The notes under the pieces were generated by a model that was not told the origin of the DNA, searched no databases, and saw only the letters and a program-made list of their open reading frames with translations. Both the position numbers and the translations under genes were made by a program. Positions 32,225-44,034 of a stretch of 64,000 nucleotides of DNA are shown here, one piece after another. Origin of the DNA: S009-33 sp041694255 (GTDB taxonomy: Bacteria > Patescibacteriota > Gracilibacteria > Absconditabacterales > Absconditicoccaceae); NCBI GenBank assembly GCA_041694255.1, contig JASMTN010000017.1, forward strand, positions 1-64,000, in the 5' to 3' direction. Each line of letters begins with the position of its first letter. Position 1 is the first letter of the stretch.

Positions 32225-33472
32225 CTACTTTTTCTTTAAAGAATCCTCAAAAAGTAATGAAATAATAACAGCTAAAGGTATAGCAAGTATAATTCATACA
32301 AATCACATAACTTGCAATCAAACAAGCATAGCTATAAGTATAAGTAAAGGACTAACTCAAAGAGCTTTATTCATTACAATAGGTACTATAAGACCTTCTA
32401 TCTGTTGTATGATAATAAAAAGTATTCATACTGCTATAAATCAAGTTAATCAAAATTCTAAGCTTCATACTATAAGTGCAGGTATAGCACCAAGTATTGG
32501 TCAAAGATATGGTATAAACTCCATTAATCAAGCTATAAGTGCAAGAGTTCATTTATCTTCTAAGTTTATTCAAAAAAATGATAATGTTACAAGTCAAAGA
32601 TATACTGCCAATCAAATAAATAATCATAATAAAACCTGTCCTTTTAACCACTCTCAAAGTTGATAATAAAGTTTTTTAAGTTTTAATGCTGTCTTTCTAG
32701 GTGTTTGGGAAAGAGTTGCTATAGTATAAACAACCTTATCTTTTTCAAATGAGAAAAAGATTGCCAATACAAAAACCATAACTATCTGAGTAATAACAGA
32801 GAAAAATCATCATATAGTATTTATTGCAAAAGAGGAAATATTTTTCATATATTCAGCAGAATTTTGAACTATACTAGATATATTTACCATTATAAACTCT
32901 CTTATCTGATTTGCAATATCTGGATTATCAGAATACATCAATAATCTATCTTCTATGTAAGAAGGAAGATGAAAAGACTGTATAAATGCAGAAAGTCATT
33001 CATTTTCAAGTATATGTTGCCAATTTTGAAAATATCAAGAAAGAATATCAATAAATTCTGAAAAGTAAGAAAGTAAAAAAGGTATAAGAACTATAAATCA
33101 CAAAATTAAAAAGAAAAATAATAATATATAAGATAGTATAATACTAAATCATCTTGGTATTATTTTTGAAAAAAAAGTAATAGTACTTTCAAGTGCTAAA
33201 GATATTATAAAAGCTGTAAATATAGCATATATAATATTTAAAGAGCTTATAGCAGTATATCATATATAGGCTAAAAACAATATTATTATTCAAGTTCTAA
33301 ACAAAAAACTAAATGTAACAATTTCATTAAGTTTAATGTCATTGTCAATCTTATCAGGAAGCTTGTGAATGTTTACACTTTCTTTCTCAATTTGATCTTG
33401 CTTTTGCTTTTTTTCTTTAAAAGTATTCTTAAGTTTACTTATTATACTTTTACTTTTTTTTATTAAAAACAT
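32225..33472 (-). CDS. AI-2E family transporter
   Basis: 415 aa. Charged N-terminal stretch, then about eight membrane segments. FFSVITQIVMVFVLAIFFSF, KGQVLLGLFIGLAVYLGLVT and LMEFIPYLGPILGAIPALIV are the signatures of PF01594 (TqsA/YdiK/PerM-like). Substrates vary (AI-2 export, Na+/H+ antiport, peptides); none can be assigned here. It follows an 83-aa membrane protein by 3 bp. Confidence 0.92.
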
Positions 33473-33475
33473 AAA

Positions 33476-33727
33476 TTATATATTATTTTTTAAAAAAATT
33501 TTCTTAGCTATAACATAAAAAACTCATCATAATATAGAAGTTTGTCATCATAATGCTGCCAATACCTTAACAAAAAACCATCATGATACACTTATGTTAG
33601 ATCATGAAGTTATACTTGTATATAGAACATCATTTAATTGAGGAAAAATAAAATATACACTTACAAAACTAACTATAAATGCTATTATAAATGAATTTAT
33701 CATTACCTTATTTTTGATTATATTCAT
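33476..33727 (-). CDS. Small two-helix membrane protein
   Basis: 83 aa, unrecognised. Two hydrophobic helices (SFIIAFIVSFVSVYFIFPQL and GWFFVKVLAALGGQTSILGG). Start placed at the first of two ATGs; an earlier in-frame read-through into queH sequence is possible but would add only a Lys/Ile-rich lead. The two genes around it (queH, AI-2E) are on the same strand. Confidence 0.55.
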
Positions 33728-33788
33728 TATTTTTTTATAAAATATTAAACTTAATATTATATATATTTTTTTAAGAGTATTTGTCAAA

Positions 33789-34430
33789 TTATTTTCTAAT
33801 ACTCCAGATACATCAACAATAATTTTGTCTTCGTATATTGTTTTTTTTAGTATAGTCAGATGCTTTTTTAAATCAATTATTTTTTCTAAAATCAAAAGAT
33901 AGATAATCAATTCAAGTTTGTTTAGACACCATTTCTCAATATCTATCTAATTTTTCTACTGATTTTTTTGGAGATATCAAAAGTGTAGTTGTAAAATAAT
34001 CTATACCATATTTACTAGCAATTTGTGCTGGCTCTAGCAATCTAATATAATAACATATATCACACCTTGGAGAATTTTTCTCCTCCATTTGAGCAAATTC
34101 CTTCATAATTTCTTTATAGTTAGTATCCTTATAACCAACTATATGTCTATGTTCATAAAGTTTATTATAAAATTCTTTTGGATCATAATTATCTTTTATA
34201 ACCTCATAATCTCCTTTTTCAAGGTTTAAAACTTTTATATACTCTTTATGTCTTTTTTCATACTCAGCATATGGTTGTATATTTGGATTGTACCAATAAA
34301 GATAAAGTTTAAAGTAATTTTTTAAATCTAAAAGTGGTACTATCAAGTCTGGAGCACAACATATATGTAAAAGTAATTTAGGTTTTTCTTTTTTTTCTAT
34401 ATTTATTTGAGAAAGATATTCTTGTTTCAT
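33789..34430 (-). CDS. queH: Epoxyqueuosine reductase QueH
   Basis: 213 aa. LLHICCAPDLIVP holds the first Cys pair (C24/C25), YWYNPNIQPYAEYEKR follows, then RCDICYYIRL and the C-terminal NYCGCIW, gi ving the Fe-S and metal Cys set of DUF208/QueH. It reduces epoxyqueuosine to queuosine in tRNA with GUN anticodons. No other queuosine gene lies in the window, so precursor salvage or host supply of the base is likely. Confidence 0.92.
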
Positions 34431-34520
34431 AAAGTTTATTTTAAAAGTAAATTATGATTTTACCTTGTATATAAGTTAAATATTTTTATAAATAAATCAA
34501 TTTAAAAAATAAATAATAAT

Positions 34521-35210
34521 ATGAAAACAATAATACTAGCTGCTTGAAGATGAACAAGACTTATGCCACTAACAAAAGATACTCAAAAATCTATGGTTAA
34601 GGTATTAAAAAAACCAATACTTGAACATATACTTGAAAATTTAGTACCCTTTACAAAAGATGTAACAATAGTAACAAACTATAAAGAGGATTGTATAAAA
34701 AATTATTTTAAAGATGAATTTAAGTGAATAAAATTAACTTATCATACACAAGTTGATAAAAAATGAACTTGAGCAGCTTTAATTTGAGTAAAAACAAATA
34801 ATGATTTTATAGTACTGAATTGAGATACGATATATAACCATAATGACTTAAAAAAATTATATGATTTAAATTCTTATTGATGTTTAGTAAAAAAAGTAGA
34901 AGATCCATCAAAATATGGTATTTTCAAAAAAGATGAGGATGATAATGCTATAGAAATTATAGAAAAACCTAAAAAATATATATGAAATTTAGCAAATATA
35001 TGAGTATATAAATTTCCAAAAAGTATAATAGATATAGTTTGAAATATAAAACCATCAAAAAGATGAGAATATGAAATAACTGATGCTATAAATTCTATAG
35101 TTAAAAATAAAAAAATAAAGCTTATAGAGCAAGAATGAGAGTTTATAGATATATGATATCCTGAAGATATAGAAAAAGCAGAAAAAATATTAACAAATTT
35201 AAATAATTAA
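34521..35210 (+). CDS. Sugar-1-phosphate nucleotidyltransferase
   Basis: 229 aa. IILAAGRGTRLMPLTKDTQK (residues 4-23) is the nucleotide-binding loop with all three TGA glycines in place; VLNGDTIYN holds the metal Asp, and GEYEITDAINSI plus EFIDIGYPEDIEKA finish the RmlA/GlmU-N/ManC-like fold. Makes an NDP-sugar; donor and sugar cannot be fixed. Divergent from queH; the CaCA exchanger starts 17 bp later. Confidence 0.9.
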
Positions 35211-35227
35211 AATTTAATAAAAAATAA

Positions 35228-36238
35228 ATGCTAGAAAACTATTTATGATTTATAACAACAAATTGGTTAAGTATTATAATAACACTAACAATTGTCATGA
35301 TAGTCCTTAATTATGCAACAGATGCCCTTGAAGAAGAGATTTCCACTATATGAAAAAAACTAAAATTGCCAAATTCAGTAAGATGAGCTATATTTGATGC
35401 AAGTATATCATCATTACCAGAGCTGCTTACAGCAATAGCTTGACTTATAATACTTGGTTCTAAGTGACTTGAAGTTGGTACTTGAACTATATGATGATCT
35501 GCCCTTTTTAATATACTTATTATACCAGCTGCTGTATTGCTTGTATATAAAGGAAAAAAAACAATACAAGTTGATAGATGATGAATTAAAAGAGATAGTT
35601 TATTCTATATAATATCTATTATAATATTTTTAATATGATTATACTTAAATCAGCTTGAACTTATGGGTATAGCATTAGTTATATTATATACCTTATATGT
35701 ACTATATCTTTATAAACAAAGTTTAGAACATAGAAAGGAAAATGAAAAAGAAGTACAAATTGCTTATGATAGTGTAAAAAATAAAAAAATATGATATACT
35801 AAAATAATTATAGCACTTATTATAATATATATAAGTATTGAAATGGCTGTTGTAGCATCAAAATGGATATGAGATATGCTTAATATAAGTGTACTTATAG
35901 TATCATTGGTTATATTGGCATGAATTACAAGTATTCCAGACACACTACTTTCTATAAAATCAAGTAAAAAATGAGATATAAATGCCTGATTATCAAATGC
36001 AGTTGGTTCAAATATATTTAATATATGTATATGACTTTGAGTGCCAATACTTATTTGAACTAGCTTTATGTGATTGGAACCTGAATTTGATTTTAATAAA
36101 AACCTTAATTTATTTATATTTGTAATATTTGCAACTGCAATATACTTTATAATACTTAACCTAAAAAACATAAATAAGAAAAATGGTTATATATTTATAA
36201 CCTTATATATACTTATGATTATTTATCTTATAATATAA
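35228..36238 (+). CDS. Sodium/calcium exchanger family protein (CaCA, YrbG-like)
   Basis: 336 aa with ten membrane segments in two homologous halves. Alpha-repeat 1: ASISSLPELLTAIAGLIILGS with GGSALFNIL; alpha-repeat 2: GITSIPDTLLSIKSSKKG and GLSNAVGSNIFNICIGLGVP. These carry the ion-binding Glu and Asp/Ser residues. Moves Ca2+ or another cation against Na+ or H+ across the membrane. A 61-aa membrane protein follows after 7 bp. Confidence 0.92.
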
Positions 36239-36245
36239 TAAAAAT

Positions 36246-36431
36246 ATGAAATTATATGCAATAAGCTTAATAATATTTTGAATAATAATAATAATATTTC
36301 CAGATATACTAGCATATTTATTAGCAGGTTTTTTAATATCCACATGAATACTTATGCTACTTGTATCAAGCTGAGTAAATAAAAAACAGTCTTGAGTTAA
36401 AATGTGAAAATTTAAAATTGTAAAAGAATAA
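36246..36431 (+). CDS. Small two-helix membrane protein
   Basis: 61 aa, unrecognised. Two hydrophobic helices (SLIIFGIIIIIFPDILAYLL and AGFLISTGILMLLVSS) and a basic C-terminus. Resembles the two-TM units of HdeD/DUF308-type membrane proteins. Probably co-transcribed with the exchanger. Confidence 0.6.
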
Positions 36432-36561
36432 TTTTATCTATCATCTAACTTGCTACTAAATAGATTTCTCCACTATGGTCGAAATGACATAAATACTATT
36501 GTCTCTTACCGTTAATCTTCTAATCCCCCCCTTCAGCTCTCAGTCCTCAATTCTTCTTGAA

Positions 36562-36584
36562 ACTTGTTACTTGCTACTTTCTTC
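36562..36584 (+). repeat. ACTTGNN heptamer repeat at the end of the glycosylase gene
   Basis: Units ACTTGTT, ACTTGCT, ACTTTCT. The complement supplies the last codons (EESSK) and stop of the glycosylase gene. The sequence TTGCTACTTTCTTCT recurs at the end of dnaJ. Confidence 0.75.
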
Positions 36585-37076
36585 TAATAAGAATCTTCGT
36601 TTTTTATCTAATCATTTTTTTATACCAATTCTAGAAGTTTTTTTTATATTTCAATTTATTTTATTATCATAAATTTTAATTAAACTATCCTTCAAGGTTA
36701 TATCTTGATTGTTATGCTCTTTATTAATTCAAAGATATTTAGTTAATTTTCAAGGACCATTTATAATGGTTCCATCTTCAAGCTTTATTCATCTTATAAG
36801 TATAGCTCAAGGTATTTGTAATTTATCAGTTGTTATATTTAAACAATGATGTATGCCATATATTAAATACACATAAGTTTTTCATCATTCATCAAACATA
36901 GGGGAATTTCTAGGAGTTTGTCAAGAAAAAGCATGTGAAGCTTCATCATCTTTTCAAGTATATGCTTCAACTTCTTGTATGATTGCTTTTTTATCTTTAA
37001 ACTCTATAATCTTTCAAAGTAATTGTGGAGCAACTTTTAATGTATCTTGTATAAAAAAATTTTTAGTTACTTGCAT
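36567..37076 (-). CDS. DNA-3-methyladenine glycosylase (AAG/MPG family)
   Basis: 169 aa. VAPQLLGKIIE, then QEVEAYTGKDDEASHAFSGQ with the catalytic Glu, TPRNSPMFDEGGKTYVYLIY and GIHHCLNITTD match the family closely. The last part (KTSRIGIKKGLDKKRRFLLE) is shorter than in human AAG but the fold core is complete. Excises alkylated purines and starts base-excision repair. Its final residues are encoded by a dispersed repeat (ACTTGNN), shared with dnaJ. Confidence 0.93.
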
Positions 37077-37079
37077 ATT

Positions 37080-37451
37080 TTATAACTCATAATCTCATCT
37101 TTGTAAATCAACTGGATTTGAAGTATCATCGAAAACTTCTATAACTTTATTTACCCATAATTTTGAAGTTTCAAATATATTAGCAGAAGTATATTGATTA
37201 TATCAAGGAACTTTTATTGCCCTCAAAAATCAAGGTATAGCTATAAGAATAATAAGTGTAAGAATAAATCCTAATAGTGAATATCTTATACTATTCCAAG
37301 CTTTTTTTATCTTTTCATCATTACCTCAAGAAAATACAAACATAAAAACTGCATATACAACTGCATATATAACACCTATAAAAACTAACAATGTAAGTAT
37401 AGACAATAAATTTAGTATAACATTTGACATCATGCTTCATTCTTGCAACAT
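37080..37451 (-). CDS. Type IV secretion pilin-like two-helix protein
   Basis: 123 aa. Two membrane helices (LLSILTLLVFIGVIYAVVYA and SLLGFILTLIILIAIPGFLR) linked by FSGGNDEKIKKAWNSIRY. The SGG-xx-K-x-KKA-x-x-SI-x-Y linker is typical of T4SS pilin-like proteins of CPR genomes. No clear signal peptide. Polar C-terminus rich in Asp/Asn. It lies 3 bp upstream of the glycosylase gene and downstream of the second flippase on the same strand. Confidence 0.6.
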
Positions 37452-37486
37452 TTCAATATTTTTAATTAAATAAATATTTTTATATA

Positions 37487-38962
37487 CTATATTGAATCCA
37501 TCATTTTTTTAATAAACTTATAAGACATTCATACATATAGTATATTAATAAAAAATGCATAAATTACAAATAAAATTTTTGAATCCGGCATTGGTAGAAA
37601 ATATATTAACATAAATAATATAAAAATTAAGAAGCTATAAAATACATAATTAAAATTAATTTTTGGTAATATATTGTATTTATAAGCTATAATAAGTATT
37701 CAAACTACAAAACATATTTCAAGGACAATTTGAGTTATGATTCAACCATATATATGATAAGTTGGTATAAGTAATAATCATATAATAGTTCATATAATTA
37801 CTCATATTAAATTTACATTAAAAAGTTTATTATGTTTATTAAAACTTACAAGAACATAGTTAAAAGACTGTTTTATAAAACTTAAAAAAAGAACAAAAGC
37901 CAAGAAAGGCAATACAAAGTCAGCTCATACAGAATTTCAAGTTGTAAGATACTCTTTTCATGCTATAAGATCAACAACTTGTGTTCTAAATACAATAAAA
38001 TTAAATAATACTAAAAATCAAAACCATATAATAAAAGTAAGAAAATAACCCAAACTATAAAGTTTTTTTTCTTTTTTATAAGTAGAAATTTTATGTATAA
38101 TACTGTTTCAAAATGCAGTTGGAACTATAAGCAATATCTCTATAAGTGCCAATGCTAAAGTCCAAATTCAAACATAAGTAAAACCATCTTTTGTAGGAAA
38201 CATAATAGATAAGAATATCAATACAATAAGAGTATGGAAAGAACTTAGATAATAACTTAATCAATATTTCCAGTTTCACTTTAAAGTATCTTTTATAAAT
38301 CACTTATCAAAATGTAATTTAAAAGGCATATGTTTTGCTCATAGTCTATGAACATATATATACTGTGTAAGTCAGGAGAAGAAAACCGTAGATAAAACAA
38401 ATAAAAAAGCAAACAATGAAGTTGTAGTAACTTGAGAAAAATCAACATTTGGAAATAAATAAAATACAATAATAATCAGCATCAAAACTTGAACAACCCT
38501 TGCAAGTATTAAAGCAGCACTTACATGTTTCATTTGCCAATTAAGTTGTAAAGGAAGTTGCACTATCCCAGCTATCATAAAAGTTGCTGAAAAAAACATT
38601 CATACAGCAAGTCAATAAAATATATATGGATTTTCAACATAAGCAGGAACTAAAAATGCAAGTAAAAATGCCAATAAGTATATCAAAACAACCATGAAAA
38701 ATCTAAATCACAAAAATTTATGATAAGTTTGTAATTTTTCTTTATAATCCTTTATTTTTCAAAGAGTATTTAATGCAACAACATATATTCAAAAATCAGC
38801 TAATGCAGACCATATAGCAAAATACTTTAATATTGTTGAATAATCTCAATATCTCAAAGGTCACAAATATGGTGTAATAAGCTTTACTACTAAAAATCAA
38901 GCAAGTGCACTTATTACCCTTCAAGATATCTGCCAGAAAGCATCTTTAAAAACTAAAGACAT
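37487..38962 (-). CDS. Oligosaccharide flippase-like membrane protein (second copy)
   Basis: 491 aa, about 12-14 membrane segments, starting SLVFKDAFWQISGRVISALA GFLV, where the early QISGR and later PYLGPLRYGDYSTI are the Wzx/PST family signature. Not a close copy of the flippase at 7.4 kb. Could export a second glycan or lipid-linked intermediate; there are no glycan genes next to it other than the nucleotidyltransferase 3.5 kb away. Divergent from the SbcC-like gene. Confidence 0.8.
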
Positions 38963-39154
38963 AGGAAAAGTTATAATATAAAATACATATTTAATCTTTT
39001 AATAAGATAACTTTTTATATAAAAAATTCAATTTACTTTTACTTGAAATTACTCATTTTAATACTGAAAAATTTATTGATATATATAAAAATATTATTGA
39101 ATACATTTTTATTTTAAGTAAAAAGTAGTTATATTATTTTCTAAACAAAAAACT

Positions 39155-41866
39155 ATGCTAAACATATATCAATGATTTTATAAAAATATATGACCTTTGA
39201 AAGATAAAAGTTTGCTTGTAAATTACAAAGAATGAAAAACTATCATACAAGCACCTATAGGAACTTGAAAAAGTTTTCTTTTTTTTGATGGACCGTTATT
39301 TAGTTTATATAAAAGTAGTGAAAGAACCATAATTAACAAAGATAGTAAATCTTGAGAAACTCAACTTCTTTTTTCTGTAAATGATAATTATTATCTTATC
39401 ATAAGAAAAATAAAGCTTACAAAAACTTGAAAAGATAGTGTAAAAACTCATTTTTATACAATAGTTAAAGATAAAAACTTTATAGACTATCTTGAACAAT
39501 ACAAACAAGAAAAGATAATTATAAAAAATAATGATATATTTACATTATTGCATTTTAACCAGGTAAAACTTGAAGATATAACAAGTTCTTTTAAACAAGA
39601 AAAAGAGCTACAATCAAACCTAAATGATATATTACCACCAAAAGATGTTGCAAGTTCTACATTTTTTATACAACAGGATTGAGATAATATATTTGAAGTA
39701 GATGCAAGCAGTAGAATCAATATACTTAAAAAGATTTTTGGGATTATGTGAATTGATGATGCAAAAAAAATTATTGATGAACAAAAAAGGGAAACTTACT
39801 GAATGATAAAAGCAACTTGAGCTGAAGAAACTTTCAAAGATAGGTTTAAAAAGATTTTAGAAAATATTGAAAATCAAAAAGATAAGATAGATTATGAATT
39901 TGAAGAACTTAATGAAATATTTTGATTACAAGAAGATTTTGATATAAAACTTGATAAAGTTCAAAAGATAAACATAAATTTACAAGATTATATCAAAGAA
40001 AATAAACAGTTAATTGAAAAATATGTCCAATCAAATGAAAAATATAAGTTATTAGAAAACAATATTCAAGAACAAGAAAAAGAAGTAGAAAAACTACAAG
40101 AAAAACTTAAAAATATAGAAGAAAATATAAAAGAACAAGATAGTTTTATAGAAAATATCAAGAAAATAGATGAAACTATAAAGAATGAAAAAATAAGCTT
40201 AGATAATATAAATCAAGATATAAATTCTATTGAAAAAAAATATGAAAATTTACAAAAAGAATATGAAAATTATATAAAAAAGAAAAATAAAATCGAAAGT
40301 GAAGAAGAAAATATAAATAATCAAAAACAAGAGTTAGACAATATTATTAAAAAATTAGCAGATTTTGAGCAAAAATTAGATAAAAAAGAACAAACAAATT
40401 TTGATGATATATATGATAAAATAAAGCAACTTGAAAAAAATAATGAGCTTGATATAGATTTTGAAAAGTTTCATATTGAAGATTATAAACCAAATAATTT
40501 AAAAGAACTTGAAGAAACTTTTCAAAATGTAATTATAAAATGAAAGAATCTAGCAGAAAAAATTAACGACCTTAAAACACAAAAGCAAGAACTTGAAAGC
40601 AACTTAGATAAGTTTCAAAAACAAACTGAAAATAAAGATAAAGTTAATTTTTTCTGCTCAAAAATTGAAAGCAACTGCCCCTTCATAGATAAGATAACAG
40701 AAAAGATAGATAAAGAAGACAATTTTCTTAAAACACAGATAGAAGATAGTAAAGAAAAGATTGTAAAACTAGATAATCAAATAAAAGAAAATGAAAAACT
40801 GAAAACTGACCTTGCAAACTATTGGAAAGATAATAATATAAATCAAGTTAAAAAAAATATAGAACAATACTATGCAAATGAAGAAGAAATTAAAAAACTA
40901 AATAATATATTACATAAAAATCAAGAAGAACAGAAAAAAATATCTTTACTAACTTGAGAGAAAAAAGCTAAAGAAGAAGAAAAAATAAAAATCAAAGAAA
41001 ACATAATAAAACAAGAAGAAAATATTGAAAAATTGAAAAAAGATATAAATATAATGATAGAAAAAGATTATGAAAACATACAACAATATAAACAAAAAAA
41101 AGAAGATATAAAATCTCAAATTGAGAAATTAGAAAATAAAAAAGAAGATTTTAATGCAAAAATTGAAAAGACAAAAGAACTTGAATTAGAAAGAAAAAAT
41201 ATCAATAATGACATTTATTTAAAAAAACAAAATATTGAAAAATTACAAAAAGATCTATGAGAAATAAAATCTAATATAAAAGATAATAATATTGAACAAC
41301 TACAAGCAAAAGAAGATAACTTACTTAATCTTAAAGAAGAAATATGATATTTTAATAACCTAGTAGATGAATTAAATAAAAATAAACTAGAACTAATAAA
41401 ACTTAAAGAAAAATATGGGTTATTAAAAGATTTGGGGAATATATTTTGAAAAGAGCTTGTTATATATGTTTTTAAAGACTATCTTGAATCATTAGAAAGT
41501 TTAATAAACTACTTTTTAGAAACTATTGTAGATTTTAAATTGCATATAAGTTTAGATGAATCTTGAGAAAATCTAAATATTCTAATAAAAGATGAGAAAT
41601 GAGAAAGACAAGTACAATCATTATCTTGATGACAAAAAAATGCTTTAAAAATATGATGGATACTTGGTATAAATAAGCTTAAAAATTCTAAATTATTATT
41701 CTTAGATGAAACTATAAATAACTTTGATGAAGAATCTGTACAACTTATAGCAAATAAGATTAAAGAATTTATAAGTGAAAATAATATAAAATTCTATATG
41801 ATAACTCACAGTCAAACTCTTGCATCTACTGATATATGGAATGATGTACTTGATTTAGAAGTTTAA
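39155..41866 (+). CDS. SbcC/Rad50-like ATPase
   Basis: 903 aa. Walker A APIGTGKS (residues 33-40), Q-loop region FIQQDGDN, about 600 residues of Lys/Glu/Asn coiled coil, ABC signature QSLSGGQKNALKIGG near residue 820 and Walker B LLFLDETINNFDEE near 848, then THSQTLAS H-loop. A mid-coil hook segment is FFCSKIESNCPF near residue 498: two Cys six residues apart instead of the Rad50 CxxC. Expected to act in DNA end repair or chromosome handling. No sbcD/mre11 gene is adjacent. Confidence 0.88.
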
Positions 41867-41904
41867 TATTGACTTTACTGTTTATTTCATTTTAGAAAAA
41901 ATAC

Positions 41905-41934
41905 TTGACTTTGACTATTATTTTTTTATATAAT
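41905..41934 (+). promoter_or_regulatory. Promoter of the sigma4/HARE-HTH gene
   Basis: TTGACT, 18 bp, TATAAT, 36 bp before the start codon. TTGACT occurs three times in the gap, the strongest -35 match in the window. Confidence 0.65.
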
Positions 41935-41969
41935 AGATTAATAGTTTACTTAATCTTAACATAATAAAT

Positions 41970-43067
41970 ATGGCATTTAGCAAAAAAATTAATGTAAAAA
42001 CAGATACTATAAATTTATCTTGAACGAAACTAGAAAATATAATAAAATTATGCAATCCCTGAGAACAATTTGTTTTAGTTGAAAAATATTGAATAATAAG
42101 CTGAAAATCTTTGCCTATGCAACAAATATGAAATAAATTTAATATGTCAAGAGAAAGAATAAGGCAAATATTAAATAAATCATTATGAAAAATAAGAAGA
42201 TTTATAGGACATGATGAATATTTAAATAGCATAATAAAAAAAACACATGAAATAATTAAAGAAAATTGAAATATAATTTGAGAAGAAAACTTAATAAATA
42301 AATTATTGGAAGACAAAGATATTGATCTAAACTACAATGAACTACTTCTTATACTTTCTTCAGATTATGATATATATTATATACATAGAAATAAAAGATT
42401 TGAAAAACTATTTTTTATAGAACCTGTATTTGAAGATCTTATAAATGATATACATGACACATCATTTTTACAACTTAAAGAAAACAAGTCTTCATTGCAA
42501 GAAAAAGATTTAACTAACAATCTTAAAAATTCTTTTTTAAATAAATTTCAAAGAAACCAATCAATAAAAGATGTATTAAATGAAAAAAAGATTTATGAAA
42601 ATATCTTAACATTAAGTAGACATATATATAAGTTTGATTGAAAAATATGACTTGAAAACAATAAAGATGTAAATCCAAAAACAATGAAATTTAAAATAAG
42701 GCATATACTTTCAAATAATGAACAACCTATGCATTATGAAGAAATTGCAAATGAAGTTAAAAATGTATTTAATATATGAAACATAAAGGTTCCAACTATT
42801 CATAATGAACTTGTAAAATGAAAAGATTTTATAAATGTTTGAATGTGAATTTATTGATTAAAACAGTGGTGATATAAAGGACCAAATACATTAGAAACAA
42901 TAACAACGATATTAAGAAATAGTAAAAGACCAATGAGAGTTTCAGAAATAACAAAAGAAGTTATTAAAGAAAGATTAATAAGAGAAGTTACAGTACTTAT
43001 AGTATTACAAAAACATAAAGATAGATTTGAAAGAGTATGAAAGTGATTATACAAAATAAAAGAATAA
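41970..43067 (+). CDS. Sigma70 region-4-like HTH protein with HARE-HTH domains
   Basis: 365 aa. The N-terminal 75 residues hold a sigma-4-type helix-turn-helix (QQIGNKFNMSRERIRQILNK). The middle is a helical linker. The C-terminal 130 residues carry two winged helices of HARE-HTH type (PMHYEEIANEVKNVF then TIHNELVKGKDFINVGMGIY, and RPMRVSEITKEVIKERLIRE then RFERVGKGLYKIKE), as in RNA polymerase delta. Such fused proteins are found in CPR bacteria and may tune RNA polymerase. No sigma-2 region, so not a full sigma factor. Confidence 0.78.
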
Positions 43068-43075
43068 ATTAAATT

Positions 43076-43102
43076 CACATATGTAAAAGTATGTGTTTTT
43101 TT
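43076..43102 (+). terminator. Terminator after the HARE-HTH gene
   Basis: Stem CACATA/TATGTG, loop of 8, then a run of seven T. Confidence 0.75.
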
Positions 43103-43135
43103 AAATTATTATTATTTAGTTTTAGAACTCAATAA

Positions 43136-43420
43136 ATGAAATACTTTAAGTGAAAAATTAAAAAAGAACACAATATACTTAATGAATTTAAAGACTTCTT
43201 AGAGGAATTAGAAAAAATAAAAGAAATCAAAAAAATAATACCCTGAAGAATAAGTAGAAAACAATCTTGAAGCTCATTAGAGAAAGTATCATTTTCTTAC
43301 TTTACAATATCAGGATTGAAACTTAATTTAAAAAAGGGCTCTACAGCCCAAGAGGTTTTCATAGTATGTAATGAAAATTATAAAGAGGATATTAAAGAAA
43401 AGGTATTGAAATTAACCTAA
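43136..43420 (+). CDS. Small DUF2103-like protein
   Basis: 94 aa. The C-terminal half KKIIPGRISRKQSGSS, then YFTISGLKLNLKKGSTAQEV FIV resembles short conserved proteins sometimes annotated DUF2103. No catalytic motif. Its last 9 bp overlap the stop of the SpoIIM-like gene on the other strand. I would not assign a function. Confidence 0.6.
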
Positions 43421-44032
43421 AAATAAAGGAGTTATAAAAACTTCTATAGCTGATGCTATAAAAATCAATAAAAGTATAAATGTTCAAAAAAATTGAATTG
43501 ATTTTTTAATCTCTCATCATATCTTATGTTTTTTCCAATTCCATACTTTTTTAAATACAAGATGGGTTATCTTAAAAGATAAAGCTAAAGTTAATAGTAT
43601 TGCAAATATCTCTATGAAACCATGAGGTAATATAGCAAGTAAAGAAGTTCATAATCAAACTTTTTCTATAGCCATACTCATAACTATTCATATAACAAAA
43701 ACATTTGACAAAACTATAAACATAGAAAGCAAAGAAAGTAAAAAACCTGATACAAATATCATAAAACCTATAAGAGAATTATTTATAAATATATTTAAAA
43801 AGAGATGAAAATTATTATCAGTCATTATATTATCTATATATTCTTTAGCAGATTGCATAAGTAAATTTTTATGTTCTTCTTCTATAGGTGTTATAATAAA
43901 TAAAAATATACAAAAAACTACATAAGCAAATGCAGCTAATATATAGTTTTTATTTTCTTTAAAAAAATCTTTTACAAAATCAGTATATTTTATATTTTTT
44001 TGTTCAACTTTGTTTAAATTATTTTCTTCCAT
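43412..44032 (-). CDS. SpoIIM/DUF95-like membrane protein
   Basis: 206 aa, five membrane segments. The motif GTSLLAILPHGFIEIFAILL (near residue 133) is the hallmark of the stage II sporulation protein M (DUF95) family. In sporulating bacteria it works with SpoIID/P in peptidoglycan remodelling; in non-sporulators the role is unknown. It lies 2 bp after yidC, so both may act at the membrane together. Confidence 0.85.
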
Positions 44033-44034
44033 AA

